From contig JACNKP010000019.1 of the NCBI GenBank assembly GCA_014381985.1, positions 1-49,780 on the forward strand: a DNA stretch of 49,780 bases, read 5' to 3'. Each line of letters opens with the position of its first letter. Position 1 is the first letter of the stretch. Shown here in pieces: positions 35,893-45,744 of this stretch. The notes beneath the pieces are model-generated. The model worked only from the letters and a program-made list of their open reading frames with translations, made no database searches and was not told the DNA's origin. The DNA comes from SAR92 clade bacterium. Lineage in GTDB: Bacteria > Pseudomonadota > Gammaproteobacteria > Pseudomonadales > Porticoccaceae. A program made the position numbers and the translations under genes.

Positions 35893-36396
35893 CTAGGTTT
35901 CGTATTTCAAAATGATAGATTTTGTCTCAAATATACGATCTATTGCTTGACTGGCGGCCTTAGCACGTCGCCAATCAATTTTTGGCCCAACCACAACGCG
36001 ATAATGATTTTCACCAGTAATCACAGCTCGCTCAATAAAAGCCTTATAGCCTTGATCAGCAAGCTTTTTCAATAATTTTTTTGCCTTTGGCTCTTCGGTA
36101 AAACTACCCACCTGGACACTCCAGGCTTGCGGAAGCCCCTTATCAGTTAACCCGAAGTCATCGCCATCATTCGTAACCACCGGCAACGACTTCTTGACAT
36201 TAAAGTCGGCATTGACGCTTTCAGGGCGCTTCGCGCGCTCGAGAGAAACCGCTTCAATTGAGGGTGCTGCTGGAATTTTAGTTGTACGGTCAACTTTATT
36301 TGGGTCAGTAAAGTCAATCAAAAGAGGTAGCACTATTAAACCAATGACCCCCAGTACCAGGGTGCCTGCTACTCGCTTCGCTAAACCTTCACTCAC
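35893..36396 (-). CDS. SPOR domain membrane protein (DedD-like)
   Basis: The 167-residue protein has one N-terminal membrane helix (about 10-28, VAGTLVLGVIGLIVLPLLI), a disordered periplasmic linker, and a C-terminal SPOR domain (about 90-165: AWSVQVGSFTEEPKAKKLLKKLADQGYKAF...YRVVVGPKIDWRRAKAASQAID). SPOR domains bind denuded peptidoglycan at the division site. Position between folC and cvpA matches dedD of E. coli and the equivalent gene in Pseudomonas. Confidence 0.92.
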   Translation of the reverse strand: MSEGLAKRVAGTLVLGVIGLIVLPLLIDFTDPNKVDRTTKIPAAPSIEAVSLERAKRPESVNADFNVKKSLPVVTNDGDDFGLTDKGLPQAWSVQVGSFTEEPKAKKLLKKLADQGYKAFIERAVITGENHYRVVVGPKIDWRRAKAASQAIDRIFETKSIILKYET

Positions 36397-36397
36397 A

Positions 36398-37681
36398 TCA
36401 AGCCTCTTTTGAAATAATATTCAATACTGACGAAACAGTATGAAATGAGCCAAAGACGACTACTTGGTCGTCTGCACTAGCCTCCGCAATTACTTTCAAG
36501 AAAGCAGACTCAATTGAATCGCAGCGATAGCCCTTAAGCCCGGCATTATATACCATATCAAGCATCGATTGAGCAGAACTAGCCCGTGCATTATCACTTA
36601 TTTTAGCTACCAGGACTTCATCCAGCCTCCCGCCAACTTGACTGATCATTCCAGCCCAATCCTTGTCCGCCAACACTGACGCTACCGCATAGGTTTTACC
36701 TTTAATGATCGGTATATTTCGCTCTAAAACTGATGCTGCAGCGGGGTTGTGCGCCACATCCAGCAACACATTAACGCCCTTAAATACAAGGCTCTGCTGT
36801 CGCCCCATTAGTGACACGTTGTTTAATGATTCAGTGACCTTTTCGGCTTCTAATTGCACGCCGGCACTGATCAATGCCTGAATCGCCAGAATCTTATTTT
36901 GAGGCAGCAATCCCCTCACTTCAATATCAGGAAATGATGACTGCACCCCTGACCCCTGAACCAGCGATGTAAAATGACTTCCTGTAGTATTGTTAGTAAT
37001 GGAAAAATCGCGACCTATCATCAACGCAGTAGCGCCTGTTTTTAGCACCAATTGGTCAAAGCCCTCCGGAGGGTTTTGCTCACCAATAATCAAGGGCTTT
37101 TTAGCTCTTGAGATACCCAGTTTCTCTGCCGCGATCTCTCCTCTAGTATTACCAAGCCAATCTTGGTGATCAAGATCTATGCTCGTCACGACAGCAACGT
37201 CTGAGTCAATGATGTTAATGGCATCCAAGCGCCCACCGAGTCCTACCTCTAACAAGACAATATCGAGTTCATGCTCCCCAAATATAACTAAAGCGGCAAG
37301 AGTGTTAAATTCAAAATAGGTAAGCGAAACATCTCCCCTAACCGACTCGATGGCAACAAAAGCATCTACTATGCTCTCATCTGACACTGAAACTCCAGCA
37401 ATACAGATTCTCTCGTTATACTTTAAAAAATGTGGGGACGTGAAAACACCCACAGAATAGTCGTGGGCCAGTAAAATCGCTTGCATAGCCGCTATACAAG
37501 AACCCTTTCCATTGGTTCCCGCAACGGTAACAACAGTTGGTCTGATTTCACTTTGAGGGGTCTCTCGTCTGACATTGAGCCTACCCCATACTTCGGAAAC
37601 TCTTTCCAAACCTAGATCGATCTCACTAGGATGCCTAGCCTCTAAAATAGTCAACCACTCACTGAGGGAGCGATTAGGCAT
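36398..37681 (-). CDS. folC: Folylpolyglutamate / dihydrofolate synthase FolC
   Basis: FolC adds glutamate to dihydropteroate and to folates. The 427-residue protein has the ATP P-loop GTNGKGS (55-61), [21 protein letters not shown], the [15 protein letters not shown] segment, [15 protein letters not shown]-like [21 protein letters not shown], and the Mur-ligase C-terminal [12 protein letters not shown]. Its start overlaps the accD stop by eight bases. The SPOR gene follows immediately. Confidence 0.97.
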   Translation of the reverse strand: MPNRSLSEWLTILEARHPSEIDLGLERVSEVWGRLNVRRETPQSEIRPTVVTVAGTNGKGSCIAAMQAILLAHDYSVGVFTSPHFLKYNERICIAGVSVSDESIVDAFVAIESVRGDVSLTYFEFNTLAALVIFGEHELDIVLLEVGLGGRLDAINIIDSDVAVVTSIDLDHQDWLGNTRGEIAAEKLGISRAKKPLIIGEQNPPEGFDQLVLKTGATALMIGRDFSITNNTTGSHFTSLVQGSGVQSSFPDIEVRGLLPQNKILAIQALISAGVQLEAEKVTESLNNVSLMGRQQSLVFKGVNVLLDVAHNPAAASVLERNIPIIKGKTYAVASVLADKDWAGMISQVGGRLDEVLVAKISDNARASSAQSMLDMVYNAGLKGYRCDSIESAFLKVIAEASADDQVVVFGSFHTVSSVLNIISKEA

Positions 37682-38546
37682 TATTAGTCTCTGAGAGATT
37701 CATGAATTTAGATAACGCACTTGCCAGTCTATCTCGGATCTCGCTTCGACTCAGAATCATATCGATATGGCCATGTTCTAATAAAAACTCACTACGCTGA
37801 AACCCTTTCGGCAATTTCTGACGAATAGTATCTTCAATGACATTAGGTCCCGCAAACCCTGCCCTAGCACCAGGCTCAGCGACATTTAAATCGCCTAGCA
37901 TCGCCAAGCTGGCCGAAACACCACCGTAAACTGGATCGGTCATGAATGAGACATAGGGTACACCAGCTAATCTTAGTCTTTCTAAAATCGCACTAGTTTT
38001 CGCCATTTGCATCAACGAAATCAACGCTTCTTGCATTCGAGCCCCACCCGTCGCCGAAAAGCAGATAAGTGGTTTACGCTGTTCAAGTGCTAGATTAGCC
38101 GCTCGAGTAAACTTTTCACCGACGGCATAGCCCATTGAGCCACCATGAAACGCAAACTCAAAAGCGCAAGCAACCACTGGAATCCCCTTGAGAGTCCCAC
38201 TCATCGCGATTAGCGCATCCTTCTCACCGGTCTTTTTTCGCGCATCCGATAAGCGATCTTTATATTTCTTGACGTCTCTAAACTTCAACCGATCTAACGC
38301 CTCAAGCTCAGGTTCCAATTCCTGCCTACCTTCGGCGTCCAAAAAAATATCAAGACGGCGCCGAGCGCCAATCCGCATATGATGGGTACACTTTGGGCAA
38401 ACATCCAAATTACGTTCGAGCTCAGGACGGTATAAAGGAGAGGCACATTTAGGACATTTTTTCCAGAGGCCCTCAGGTACCGAGTTAACTCGCTCAGTTT
38501 TAGCCGCTGCGGGGCCCTTGGGGCGAATACGATTAAGCCAGTTCAT
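37674..38546 (-). CDS. accD: Acetyl-CoA carboxylase carboxyltransferase subunit beta
   Basis: AccD forms the carboxyltransferase with AccA to make malonyl-CoA. I choose the ATG at 38546, preceded by AAGGAAG, because it gives the family N-terminus [11 protein letters not shown]; a TTG at 38579 would add 11 residues. The 290-residue protein has a Cys4 zinc ribbon (C31, C34, C50, C53) and the crotonase-fold segments [26 protein letters not shown]-like [35 protein letters not shown] and [16 protein letters not shown]. It is next to trpF and folC, the conserved order, but trpB and trpA are not between trpF and accD here. A weak extended -10 (TGTTAGAAT) lies upstream. Confidence 0.97.
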   Translation of the reverse strand: MNWLNRIRPKGPAAAKTERVNSVPEGLWKKCPKCASPLYRPELERNLDVCPKCTHHMRIGARRRLDIFLDAEGRQELEPELEALDRLKFRDVKKYKDRLSDARKKTGEKDALIAMSGTLKGIPVVACAFEFAFHGGSMGYAVGEKFTRAANLALEQRKPLICFSATGGARMQEALISLMQMAKTSAILERLRLAGVPYVSFMTDPVYGGVSASLAMLGDLNVAEPGARAGFAGPNVIEDTIRQKLPKGFQRSEFLLEHGHIDMILSRSEIRDRLASALSKFMNLSETNNA

Positions 38547-38709
38547 AAACTTCCTTTTTCGAGCGGCCAACGGCAGCAAGAGAGAGACATGTAGTTTTTC
38601 TTAGTTCGTATTCTAACATGACAATCCGGTCACCCATAGAATGTCCGGACAAATATTCGCCTAAATGTGATGACGCTATAGCGAAGATGGCTAAACCTAA
38701 CTAGAGTTA

Positions 38710-39327
38710 TCAGCAAGATTTAACCCGATCAATAAAAAGACGAAGCTTAGACTCATCTTTGACACCCGGCTCACTTTCCACTCCCCCACTCACGTCGACC
38801 ATATCGGGCGACACTGCCTGAATGGCTTCGACGACATTGTCTGGCGTTAGCCCCCCAGCGAGTATGAGCGGGTAATCACGGACAAGAGGCAGGCGATCCC
38901 AGTTAAACCGCTTACCCGTGCCGCCATATGCATTAGCATGCCAGGCGTCAAAAAGAAGCCAGTTACTGTCTGAATATTGGTCGATTTCTTCACTGATATT
39001 CAGGTCATCTCGCATACGTATCGCTCTAATATAGGGAAAATTAAATTGCCTGCAAAATCCCGCTGTTTCATCGCCATGAAACTGTATTAAATCTGGTTTG
39101 ACACTGCTAATTACCTGCTGGACAAAATTGGTGTTGGCGTTCACCAGTAATACCACACAGAGCACGCCTGGACGGATAGCCCCGCGGATCTCTATCGCAC
39201 GTTCGATATCAACACAACGACTACTACCTTGGTATATGACCAAGCCTAGCGCGTCCGCCCCAGCATCTTGGGCCAACAGCGCCTGCTCAGAGCTAGTGAT
39301 ACCACATATTTTTACCTTTACAGCCAT
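38710..39327 (-). CDS. trpF: Phosphoribosylanthranilate isomerase
   Basis: TrpF isomerises phosphoribosylanthranilate in tryptophan synthesis. The 205-residue TIM-barrel protein starts with VKICGITSSEQALLAQDAGADALGLVIYQGSSRCV, containing the catalytic Cys in KICGI, and ends with DVSGGVESEPGVKD, the phosphate-binding end and catalytic Asp region. LILAGGLTPDNVVEAI supplies the other phosphate loop. It follows truA by four bases. Other trp genes are not in the window. Confidence 0.97.
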   Translation of the reverse strand: MAVKVKICGITSSEQALLAQDAGADALGLVIYQGSSRCVDIERAIEIRGAIRPGVLCVVLLVNANTNFVQQVISSVKPDLIQFHGDETAGFCRQFNFPYIRAIRMRDDLNISEEIDQYSDSNWLLFDAWHANAYGGTGKRFNWDRLPLVRDYPLILAGGLTPDNVVEAIQAVSPDMVDVSGGVESEPGVKDESKLRLFIDRVKSC

Positions 39328-39331
39328 CTAC

Positions 39332-40207
39332 TTAACCCTTTCCATGTATCAATTCGGGCAAAAATACTGGCCCCTTAGGGAAAGAAGGAATCTCACAAGC
39401 TTCAGGATAAGTAACATCAACTAGATAAAGCCCATTGGGTGCGGCAGTAGCGGCACTTTTACACCTATCGCGGCCATCAAGTAGCTCTTTGATCCAATCT
39501 GCAGGCCGACGAGAGAGACCGACTTCCATCAGGGAACCAACGATATTACGAACCATGTGTAAGACAAACGCGTTGGCTGTGATTTCAAAAACTAGTAGAT
39601 TGGAACTCTCATAGACGGAGGCTTGTTCGACATGCCGAAAGGGTGAGATAGATTGACAGCCAGCACCTCGAAATGCTGAGAAATCTTGCTCCCCAAGCAG
39701 GAATTGGCAAGCGCCCTTCATCAAATCTCCTCTCAGAGGATACTTAATCCAAGTCACACCGGTCGACAGAATCGCGGGGCGACTCTCCTGCGCAACCATA
39801 ACGTAGCGATAAGTACGTGAAAGAGCACTGAACCTAGCATGAAAATCGGGATTCACCTGTCCAGCCCACACCAAAGCCACAGTATCAGGTAATTTGCTAT
39901 TTGCACCCATAACCCAATTGCGACCATCTCTTACAGCCGTGCAATCAAAGTGTACAACCTGATAGCTGGCATGAACCGCTGTGTCAGTTCTTCCCGCACA
40001 ACCAACTATAACTGGCTCATTGGCAACATAAGATAAGGCTTTCTCCAAAACAGCCTGAACGGAAGGGCTGTGCTTTTGCCGCTGAAACCCACAAAAATCA
40101 GCTCCATCGTAACTAACAATGGCAGCGTAGCGGATTACACCAGTCGGGAGATTTTCACCCTCTGGAATACGGCAATTTGGAATATAATTCCAGTCGGACG
40201 TCTGCAC
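39332..40207 (-). CDS. truA: tRNA pseudouridine(38-40) synthase TruA
   Basis: TruA converts uridines 38-40 in the tRNA anticodon arm. The 291-residue protein has the catalytic Asp75 in CAGRTDTAVHAS, plus VSYDGADFCGFQRQ at the N-terminus and FLLGEQDFSAFRGAGCQ and HMVRNIVGSLMEVG. The start is a GTG with AAGG eight bases upstream, giving a 20-residue leader before the conserved core; a shorter start is possible. It lies 28 bases after the fimV-like gene and four before trpF. Confidence 0.96.
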   Translation of the reverse strand: MQTSDWNYIPNCRIPEGENLPTGVIRYAAIVSYDGADFCGFQRQKHSPSVQAVLEKALSYVANEPVIVGCAGRTDTAVHASYQVVHFDCTAVRDGRNWVMGANSKLPDTVALVWAGQVNPDFHARFSALSRTYRYVMVAQESRPAILSTGVTWIKYPLRGDLMKGACQFLLGEQDFSAFRGAGCQSISPFRHVEQASVYESSNLLVFEITANAFVLHMVRNIVGSLMEVGLSRRPADWIKELLDGRDRCKSAATAAPNGLYLVDVTYPEACEIPSFPKGPVFLPELIHGKG

Positions 40208-40235
40208 TGCGTCAACCTTGTTATTAATTGAATGG

Positions 40236-42194
40236 TTATAAGTCTAATTGATCAAGAATAGCTTGAGCTCTGGATTTATCAGCCTTGCTCGCCTCAGCTA
40301 TAATTTCATTAAGAATAGCGTGAGCCCCTTGTTTATCGCCCAAGTCAGCGTAGGTAGCGGCTAAATCTAACTTTATATCGACTGGGTTAATATCTTGGAA
40401 TTCATCCAAATATTCCATATCTGATAAGTCGGTAGTCTGACTCTGCTCAAGAGTATTCATACTTTCGAGAACCTCGCTATCAAAGTTTCCATCGATCTCT
40501 GGAAAATCCTCAAGGGCAATGTTAACGTCCATATCTGCATCAGACAATGGGGGCTGCTCTGCGACCTCCAAGATGCTCTGCCCCTGCTGTAATCTCGATG
40601 TCAAAATAAGCTCCGCCTTCTTGATAGCAAGCTTATCCTCTGAAGAATTAATTTCCTCATGCAGCGCAACTAAGGGCTCAGTCAAGTCCTCACTGAGATA
40701 GATTTCCAAAAGTTTAAGCCGGCTACTCATATCATCAGAGTCATTACTCCGCGCGCCCTCAAGAATATCCAAGGCCTCTTTAAACTGGCCTAGAGACAGG
40801 TGCACCTCTGCTTCAGAAATTGGGTCAACCATTAGATCGAATCCACCCAGATTAACATCATCGTCTGGCCCCGCAAAGATATCGCCGTCAGTTTCATCAA
40901 ATACGATCTCAGTTACCTCCAGCTGAGATTGCATAGGTTCCTCATAGATGTCTGCTAAGGTAGAATCGCTAGCAGGAACCTCGCGGCGGATTGACTTATG
41001 GGCAAAAAGCCCTAGCACAGTGGCCAATACCGCAAGTAACGACGCAATATACCAAGGCTGGTTCTCGATCCAAGCTATCGCTACATTTGATCTATTAGCC
41101 TGTGCTTTCTCTGGAGGAAGCTCGATCATATCGGCCTCTGGCCTCACAGGCTGCGTTAACGCCTGTAATTTCGTCGTCAACACCAATACCTCTTCGCGCA
41201 ACGCCTCATTTTCCAGCTCAACTTGGGTTACCTCCATCAATCGATCCCGCTCTAAGGAATCGACACTATTAATTCTCACAAGACTCATAACATCAGCCTC
41301 ATCCCGATAGGGGATTAGCTGCAACTCTCCCGAGTTGGCTGGATGTTTGTTTAGCGCATAGCTATAAGTGTCCTGAACAACGCTCTCTGGCACTGTTAGT
41401 GTTTCAGTTGAGGGACTAACGACAACTACCGGCAAGTCATCGCCTCTCTCAGCCCCAGTGATTATGTCGGACCCAACGGCAGTCTTTTCAATGTATACAG
41501 TGCGCTTTAGCCCGTCTGACACGAAACGTCCAGATTGAATACTCGCCTGCTCAGAGGTTGGCAGCTTAATAACGGTATTGATAATTATTTTACTGGCATC
41601 GTCATACAAAAAGGAAAGTGGATTACCAATGAATATGGCATCCATCGTCTGCCAAACAGTGGCTCCCTCGGGTCTTACTCTTTCGGATAGTTTCCACAGC
41701 GTATCGCCCCTGGCTACAAGGTAATGACCAAGGTCAGCGCTAGAACTGGCCTCCTCAGCAGCCGCTCCTGTCTCAGATAACTCAGTCATCTGAGACCCCA
41801 GTATCTCAGCATTTCTTTTAAGACCTATAGTTTCAGAAACAAAGTCTCCAGTTTGAATGCTAACATCGTAAAAGGTAGGTAATCTAACAATAGATTGAAC
41901 GATGATCTTACCCGCATCCCCTGACAGGAAAGCTGATGGGTTCCCAATATAAATAGCGTCCATCGTTTGCCAGACTGTAATGCCATTAACGACTATTCGC
42001 TCAGCTAAATTCCAAAGAGTGTCACCATTAGTGACTTTGTACTCATAAGCGCCGAGAACAGGAGCCAGGTAGCTCTTAGAAGACGACTCCAAACCAGCTT
42101 TAACAGGAACTGCGACCACAGACACGCTAGTAACAACCAGCGCAAAAAACCCAATAAGCAGAGTAATCGCGAACTTGACTTTGTGGGTCACCAT
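40236..42194 (-). CDS. FimV-like LysM/TPR membrane protein
   Basis: I choose the ATG at 42194 because AGGGAAG lies five bases upstream and a signal or anchor sequence begins at once (MVTHKVKFAITLLIGFFALVVTSVSVVA). The 652-residue protein has two LysM-like units (about 50-126 and 157-231), a predicted coiled coil near 315-345, a membrane helix (about 388-405, WYIASLLAVLATVLGLF), a long acidic cytoplasmic part and the FimV C-terminal TPR segment DIKLDLAATYADLGDKQGAHAILNEIIAEASK. FimV organises polar complexes and type IV pili. The canonical FimV N-terminal domain is missing and the two LysM units are near copies. Position between asd and truA supports orthology. Confidence 0.85.
   Translation of the reverse strand: MVTHKVKFAITLLIGFFALVVTSVSVVAVPVKAGLESSSKSYLAPVLGAYEYKVTNGDTLWNLAERIVVNGITVWQTMDAIYIGNPSAFLSGDAGKIIVQSIVRLPTFYDVSIQTGDFVSETIGLKRNAEILGSQMTELSETGAAAEEASSSADLGHYLVARGDTLWKLSERVRPEGATVWQTMDAIFIGNPLSFLYDDASKIIINTVIKLPTSEQASIQSGRFVSDGLKRTVYIEKTAVGSDIITGAERGDDLPVVVVSPSTETLTVPESVVQDTYSYALNKHPANSGELQLIPYRDEADVMSLVRINSVDSLERDRLMEVTQVELENEALREEVLVLTTKLQALTQPVRPEADMIELPPEKAQANRSNVAIAWIENQPWYIASLLAVLATVLGLFAHKSIRREVPASDSTLADIYEEPMQSQLEVTEIVFDETDGDIFAGPDDDVNLGGFDLMVDPISEAEVHLSLGQFKEALDILEGARSNDSDDMSSRLKLLEIYLSEDLTEPLVALHEEINSSEDKLAIKKAELILTSRLQQGQSILEVAEQPPLSDADMDVNIALEDFPEIDGNFDSEVLESMNTLEQSQTTDLSDMEYLDEFQDINPVDIKLDLAATYADLGDKQGAHAILNEIIAEASKADKSRAQAILDQLDL
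41502..41726 (-). repeat. Second copy of the duplicated LysM unit in the FimV-like gene
   Basis: Residues about 157-231 repeat residues about 50-126 (41814-42047). Both contain GDTLWxLxER, TVWQTMDAIxIGNP, FLxxDAxKII, a LPT and a SIQxGxFVS tail. The match extends beyond the LysM core, which points to an internal tandem duplication and not merely two members of one domain family. Confidence 0.85.
41814..42047 (-). repeat. First copy of the duplicated LysM unit in the FimV-like gene
   Basis: Residues about 50-126, beginning EYKVTNGDTLWNLAER and ending near ETIGLKR. Its partner copy lies at 41502-41726, separated by about 30 residues of Ser/Glu/Ala-rich linker. The copies are clearly diverged at the protein level, so the duplication is not recent. 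Confidence 0.85.
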
Positions 42195-42365
42195 AAAAAC
42201 TTCCCTATTGAAAACACCTGCAATACTAGAGTGATCATAACAAAGTTTACGCGACATAATCCACGAAAAAGACATCCCTTCCCTGCGTTTCTTAATGCTG
42301 GAGTTGTTATCGTAGGAACGAGCTTAAAAAGCGTTGAAAACCGTACTTAGTCCATCTTAAACATC

Positions 42366-43475
42366 TTAGTTAATCAGGATGCGTAGCATTCGCCGCAGTG
42401 GTTCAGCAGCACCCCAGAGTAGTTGGTCACCCACGGTAAAGGCTGACAGGTATTCTGGCCCCATGTTCATCTTCCTCAATCGACCAACTGGTATATCCAT
42501 AGTGCCAGTCACGGCGGCCGGTGTTAAAAACTGCAATGATGGCTCTTTATGATTCGCCACTACTGTTGCCCAGGGGTTAGCATCACCGAGCATAGATTCA
42601 ATTTCATCCATAGGTATATCACCGGTCAGTTTTAGTGTTAAAGCCTGACTATGGCAACGCATTGATCCAACTCTAACGCAGAGCCCATCAAGAGGAATCG
42701 GACTTGATTCCCTCGCAAGAATCTTATTCGTCTCTGCTTGATTTTTCCATTCTTCACGACTCTGACCGTTAGCTAGCTCCGTATCTATATACGGAAGCAG
42801 ACTGCCTGCTAGCGGGTAGCCCCAGTTGTCGACGGGAAAGCTCCCACTTCGCAAAATGTTCGTTACTCCGCGATCAATATCTAGGATTGCTGAGGATGGG
42901 TCTCTTAACTGAGCACTTACTGCTGAGTCAATAGAGCCCATCTGCGAGATAAGTTCACGCATATTCTGGGCCCCAGCGCCCGAGGCAGCTTGATAGGTCA
43001 TGGATGATGCCCACTCAACTAGACCTTCGTTGAAAAGCCCTCCCAGCCCCATTAACATCAAACTAACTGTGCAGTTACCACCAGTGAAATCTTTAATACC
43101 ATTCGCTAAGCCGCGCTTGATAACAGCGCTGTTTACCGGGTCGAGTACAATCAGAGAGTTACTTTCCATTCGTAGTGTAGAGGCTGCATCTATCCAATAA
43201 CCCGTCCAGCCTCGATTACGTAGCTGGGGATATACCTTTGAGGTATATCCACCACCTTGGCAGGTCAGGATAATATCCATTCTAAAAAGCGCATCAAGAT
43301 CAAAGGCATCCTCTAATGTTGCAGCTCCACTCCCTACGTCAGGGCCGATTTGACCCACTTGGGACGTAGTGAAGAATACCGGATCAATATCTCGGAAATC
43401 GAGCTCGGCTTTCATTCGCTCCATCAAAACGGAACCAACCATACCTCGCCAACCTACAAAACCTGTCTTTTTCAT
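42366..43475 (-). CDS. asd: Aspartate-semialdehyde dehydrogenase
   Basis: Asd reduces aspartyl phosphate to aspartate semialdehyde for lysine, methionine and threonine synthesis. The 369-residue protein starts [20 protein letters not shown], the NADPH-binding motif. The nucleophile is C135 in [17 protein letters not shown], the same number as in E. coli. The acid-base region [16 protein letters not shown] and the substrate segment [17 protein letters not shown] are present. It lies 90 bases before the fimV-like gene; leuB, which lies next to asd in Pseudomonas, is not between leuD and asd here. Confidence 0.98.
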   Translation of the reverse strand: MKKTGFVGWRGMVGSVLMERMKAELDFRDIDPVFFTTSQVGQIGPDVGSGAATLEDAFDLDALFRMDIILTCQGGGYTSKVYPQLRNRGWTGYWIDAASTLRMESNSLIVLDPVNSAVIKRGLANGIKDFTGGNCTVSLMLMGLGGLFNEGLVEWASSMTYQAASGAGAQNMRELISQMGSIDSAVSAQLRDPSSAILDIDRGVTNILRSGSFPVDNWGYPLAGSLLPYIDTELANGQSREEWKNQAETNKILARESSPIPLDGLCVRVGSMRCHSQALTLKLTGDIPMDEIESMLGDANPWATVVANHKEPSLQFLTPAAVTGTMDIPVGRLRKMNMGPEYLSAFTVGDQLLWGAAEPLRRMLRILIN

Positions 43476-43538
43476 TACTTCAACCTACTCTAAAAAATAA
43501 AATCCGAACCACAACCTTCTACTATAAGGCAAGCTTGA

Positions 43539-44186
43539 CTACTTGATTGCTCCATAAACCCAAGGGTGAGCCTTTTCGCGCTCAACCTCATACTGCCTAA
43601 TTTTATCGGCCTGAATGAGCGTTAGGCCAATCTCGTCGAGACCCGTTAATAAGCATTGCTTACGAAACTGATCTAGAGAAAAGTTAAAAACCTGCCCTGA
43701 ATCGCTGGTTACCGTCTGGCTAGCCAAGTTAACATATAACTCATAGCCTTCAGTAGCCTCTAACTCTAAGAATAGAATGTCGACCTCATCCTCGGTCAAG
43801 ATGACAGGCAATACGCCATTTTTAAAGCAGTTATTATAGAAAATATCGGCATAACTTGGCGCTATTACGACGTTAAAGCCATAATCTTCTAATGCCCATG
43901 GCGCATGCTCTCGACTAGAGCCGCAGCCGAAGTTTTTACGCGCAAGCAATATTGAAGCACCGTGATAGCGCGGCTTATTGAGCGCGAAATCAAGATTTAG
44001 GGGCCTGTCAGTGCAATCTTGCCCAGGCTCTCCATGATCTAAATATCGCAACTCATCGAATAAATTTTGGCCAAAGCCACTGCGTTTAATCGACTTAAGA
44101 AACTGCTTAGGGATAATCATATCGGTATCGACATTGGCTCGATCCATAGGGCCTACCAAACCGCGATGCTGTGTAAATGCCTTCAT
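43539..44186 (-). CDS. leuD: 3-isopropylmalate dehydratase small subunit
   Basis: LeuD is the swivel-domain subunit of isopropylmalate isomerase. The 215-residue protein has the family N-terminus [46 protein letters not shown] and the substrate-loop segment [20 protein letters not shown]. Its ATG overlaps the leuC stop (ATGA), so the two subunits are translationally coupled. Confidence 0.98.
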   Translation of the reverse strand: MKAFTQHRGLVGPMDRANVDTDMIIPKQFLKSIKRSGFGQNLFDELRYLDHGEPGQDCTDRPLNLDFALNKPRYHGASILLARKNFGCGSSREHAPWALEDYGFNVVIAPSYADIFYNNCFKNGVLPVILTEDEVDILFLELEATEGYELYVNLASQTVTSDSGQVFNFSLDQFRKQCLLTGLDEIGLTLIQADKIRQYEVEREKAHPWVYGAIK

Positions 44187-45631
44187 AGATTAACTCCCGT
44201 CGTCGACTCGCTTAGAAAATGCCTAACGTCAACTATATGACCGGCAACAGCGGCTGCAGCGGCCATAGCAGGACTCATTAGGTGAGTTCGCCCTCCTTTA
44301 CCTTGACGGCCCTCAAAGTTTCTATTGGAAGTTGATGCACAGTGTTCGCCATCCCCTAATTTATCAGCATTCATAGCCAAACACATGGAACAGCCAGGCT
44401 CACGCCATTCCATACCAGCTGCAATGAATATCTTATCTAAACCCTCTGCTTCGGCCTGGGCCTTCACCATCTGAGACCCCGGCACTATAAGCACTTGCTT
44501 GATCGAACTAGCCACTTGCCTGCCCTTCGCCACTTGTGCCGCTTCGCGCATATCCTCGATCCGTGAGTTGGTGCAGGAGCCAATAAAAACTCGATCGACA
44601 GCGATAGATGCAATAGGTGTTCCACCCTCTAAGCCCATATACTCTAACGCCCGCTCAACGCCCTTACGGCGTTCCTTATTTACTTGATCCTCAGGTCGCG
44701 GTACCAATGCTGTAACAGGCGCGACCATCTCTGGCGAAGTGCCCCAGGTCACTTGGGGGACAATATCGTCGGCATGTAACTCAACCTCGATATCGAAAAA
44801 AGCACTATCATCACTCACTAGGGTCTGCCAGTATTTCACCGCCTGATGCCAGAGATCTCCCTTCGGGACGAATTGCCGGCCTTTACAGTATGAGATGGTT
44901 TTATCATCGACCGCCACCATACCTACGCGGGCTCCAGCCTCAATAGCCATATTACAGACAGTCATGCGTCCTTCCACTGACATATCCCTAAATACTGAAC
45001 CTGAAAACTCTATTGCATGACCACTACCCCCGGCGGTACCTATCTTGCCAATAATAGCCAGAACGACATCTTTTGGAGTCACACCGAGACCTACCGCACC
45101 GTCGACGCTGACTCGCATATTTTTCATCTTCTTGGAGACCAGGCACTGAGTTGCCAGGACATGCTCAACCTCAGAAGTACCTATACCATGTGCCAGACAG
45201 GCTAAAGCCCCATGTGTCGCCGTATGAGAATCGCCACAAACCACTGTCATGCCGGGCATAGTCGCTCCAAGCTCAGGTCCCATTACATGGACAATGCCCT
45301 GACCCATTTCATTCATCTTGAATTCTTTGATACCAAAATGATCACAATTGTCATCTAACGTCTGAACCTGAATCCGTGAGATCTCATCCGGAATTCCAGA
45401 AACCCCCGCCTCACGCTCGGATCGGTCGGTGGAAATATTATGATCAGGTGTCGCTATGTTGGTATCAAGCCGCCAAGGTCCTCTGCCCGCAATGCGCAAG
45501 CCCTCAAATGCCTGGGGTGATGTGACCTCATGCAGTACGTGCCGGTCAATATAGAGCAATGAAGATCCGTCATCATTCTCATTAACCAGATGTGAATCCC
45601 AAAGCTTGTCATACAGTGTTCTCGCCGCCAT
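44183..45631 (-). CDS. leuC: 3-isopropylmalate dehydratase large subunit
   Basis: LeuC carries the catalytic [4Fe-4S] cluster of isopropylmalate isomerase. I choose the ATG at 45631, which has AGGAG eight bases upstream and gives the family start [17 protein letters not shown] start at 45682 would lie in the promoter region. The 482-residue protein has [35 protein letters not shown], and the cluster Cys residues are in [13 protein letters not shown] and [12 protein letters not shown] LysR-type gene is divergent across 113 bases that hold a nested dyad and a TATACT -10. Confidence 0.98.
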   Translation of the reverse strand: MAARTLYDKLWDSHLVNENDDGSSLLYIDRHVLHEVTSPQAFEGLRIAGRGPWRLDTNIATPDHNISTDRSEREAGVSGIPDEISRIQVQTLDDNCDHFGIKEFKMNEMGQGIVHVMGPELGATMPGMTVVCGDSHTATHGALACLAHGIGTSEVEHVLATQCLVSKKMKNMRVSVDGAVGLGVTPKDVVLAIIGKIGTAGGSGHAIEFSGSVFRDMSVEGRMTVCNMAIEAGARVGMVAVDDKTISYCKGRQFVPKGDLWHQAVKYWQTLVSDDSAFFDIEVELHADDIVPQVTWGTSPEMVAPVTALVPRPEDQVNKERRKGVERALEYMGLEGGTPIASIAVDRVFIGSCTNSRIEDMREAAQVAKGRQVASSIKQVLIVPGSQMVKAQAEAEGLDKIFIAAGMEWREPGCSMCLAMNADKLGDGEHCASTSNRNFEGRQGKGGRTHLMSPAMAAAAAVAGHIVDVRHFLSESTTGVNL

Positions 45632-45661
45632 CGGAAACGCTCCTAATTTAGTGTTGCTCTC

Positions 45662-45710
45662 AGTATAGCTTTGCTTTAGCATGAAATAAATTCATAATTT
45701 TCATTCATGC
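45662..45710. promoter_or_regulatory. leuC promoter with LysR-type operator
   Basis: A perfect 5-bp inverted repeat ATGAA-N5-TTCAT (45681-45695) fits the LysR T-N11-A box. It is nested in a wider dyad, GCATGAA (45679-45685) and TTCATGC (45704-45710), with a further TTCAT at 45700-45704. On the leuC strand a good -10 TATACT (45662-45667) has no good -35; the box covers the -35 position, as expected for an activator-dependent promoter. The link to the adjacent LysR protein is inference. Confidence 0.6.
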
Positions 45711-45744
45711 CATTCCTAAATAGAATAACTACCTAAAGGTACCC

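Noticed and set aside
35570-35896. 108-codon plus-strand frame over cvpA.
   Set aside because: Antisense shadow of a hydrophobic gene; Thr/Asn/Ile-rich product typical of reversed membrane codons.
40948-41310. 120-codon plus-strand frame within the FimV-like gene.
   Set aside because: Antisense to a Ser/Glu-rich coding region; Ser/Asn-rich product with no domain.
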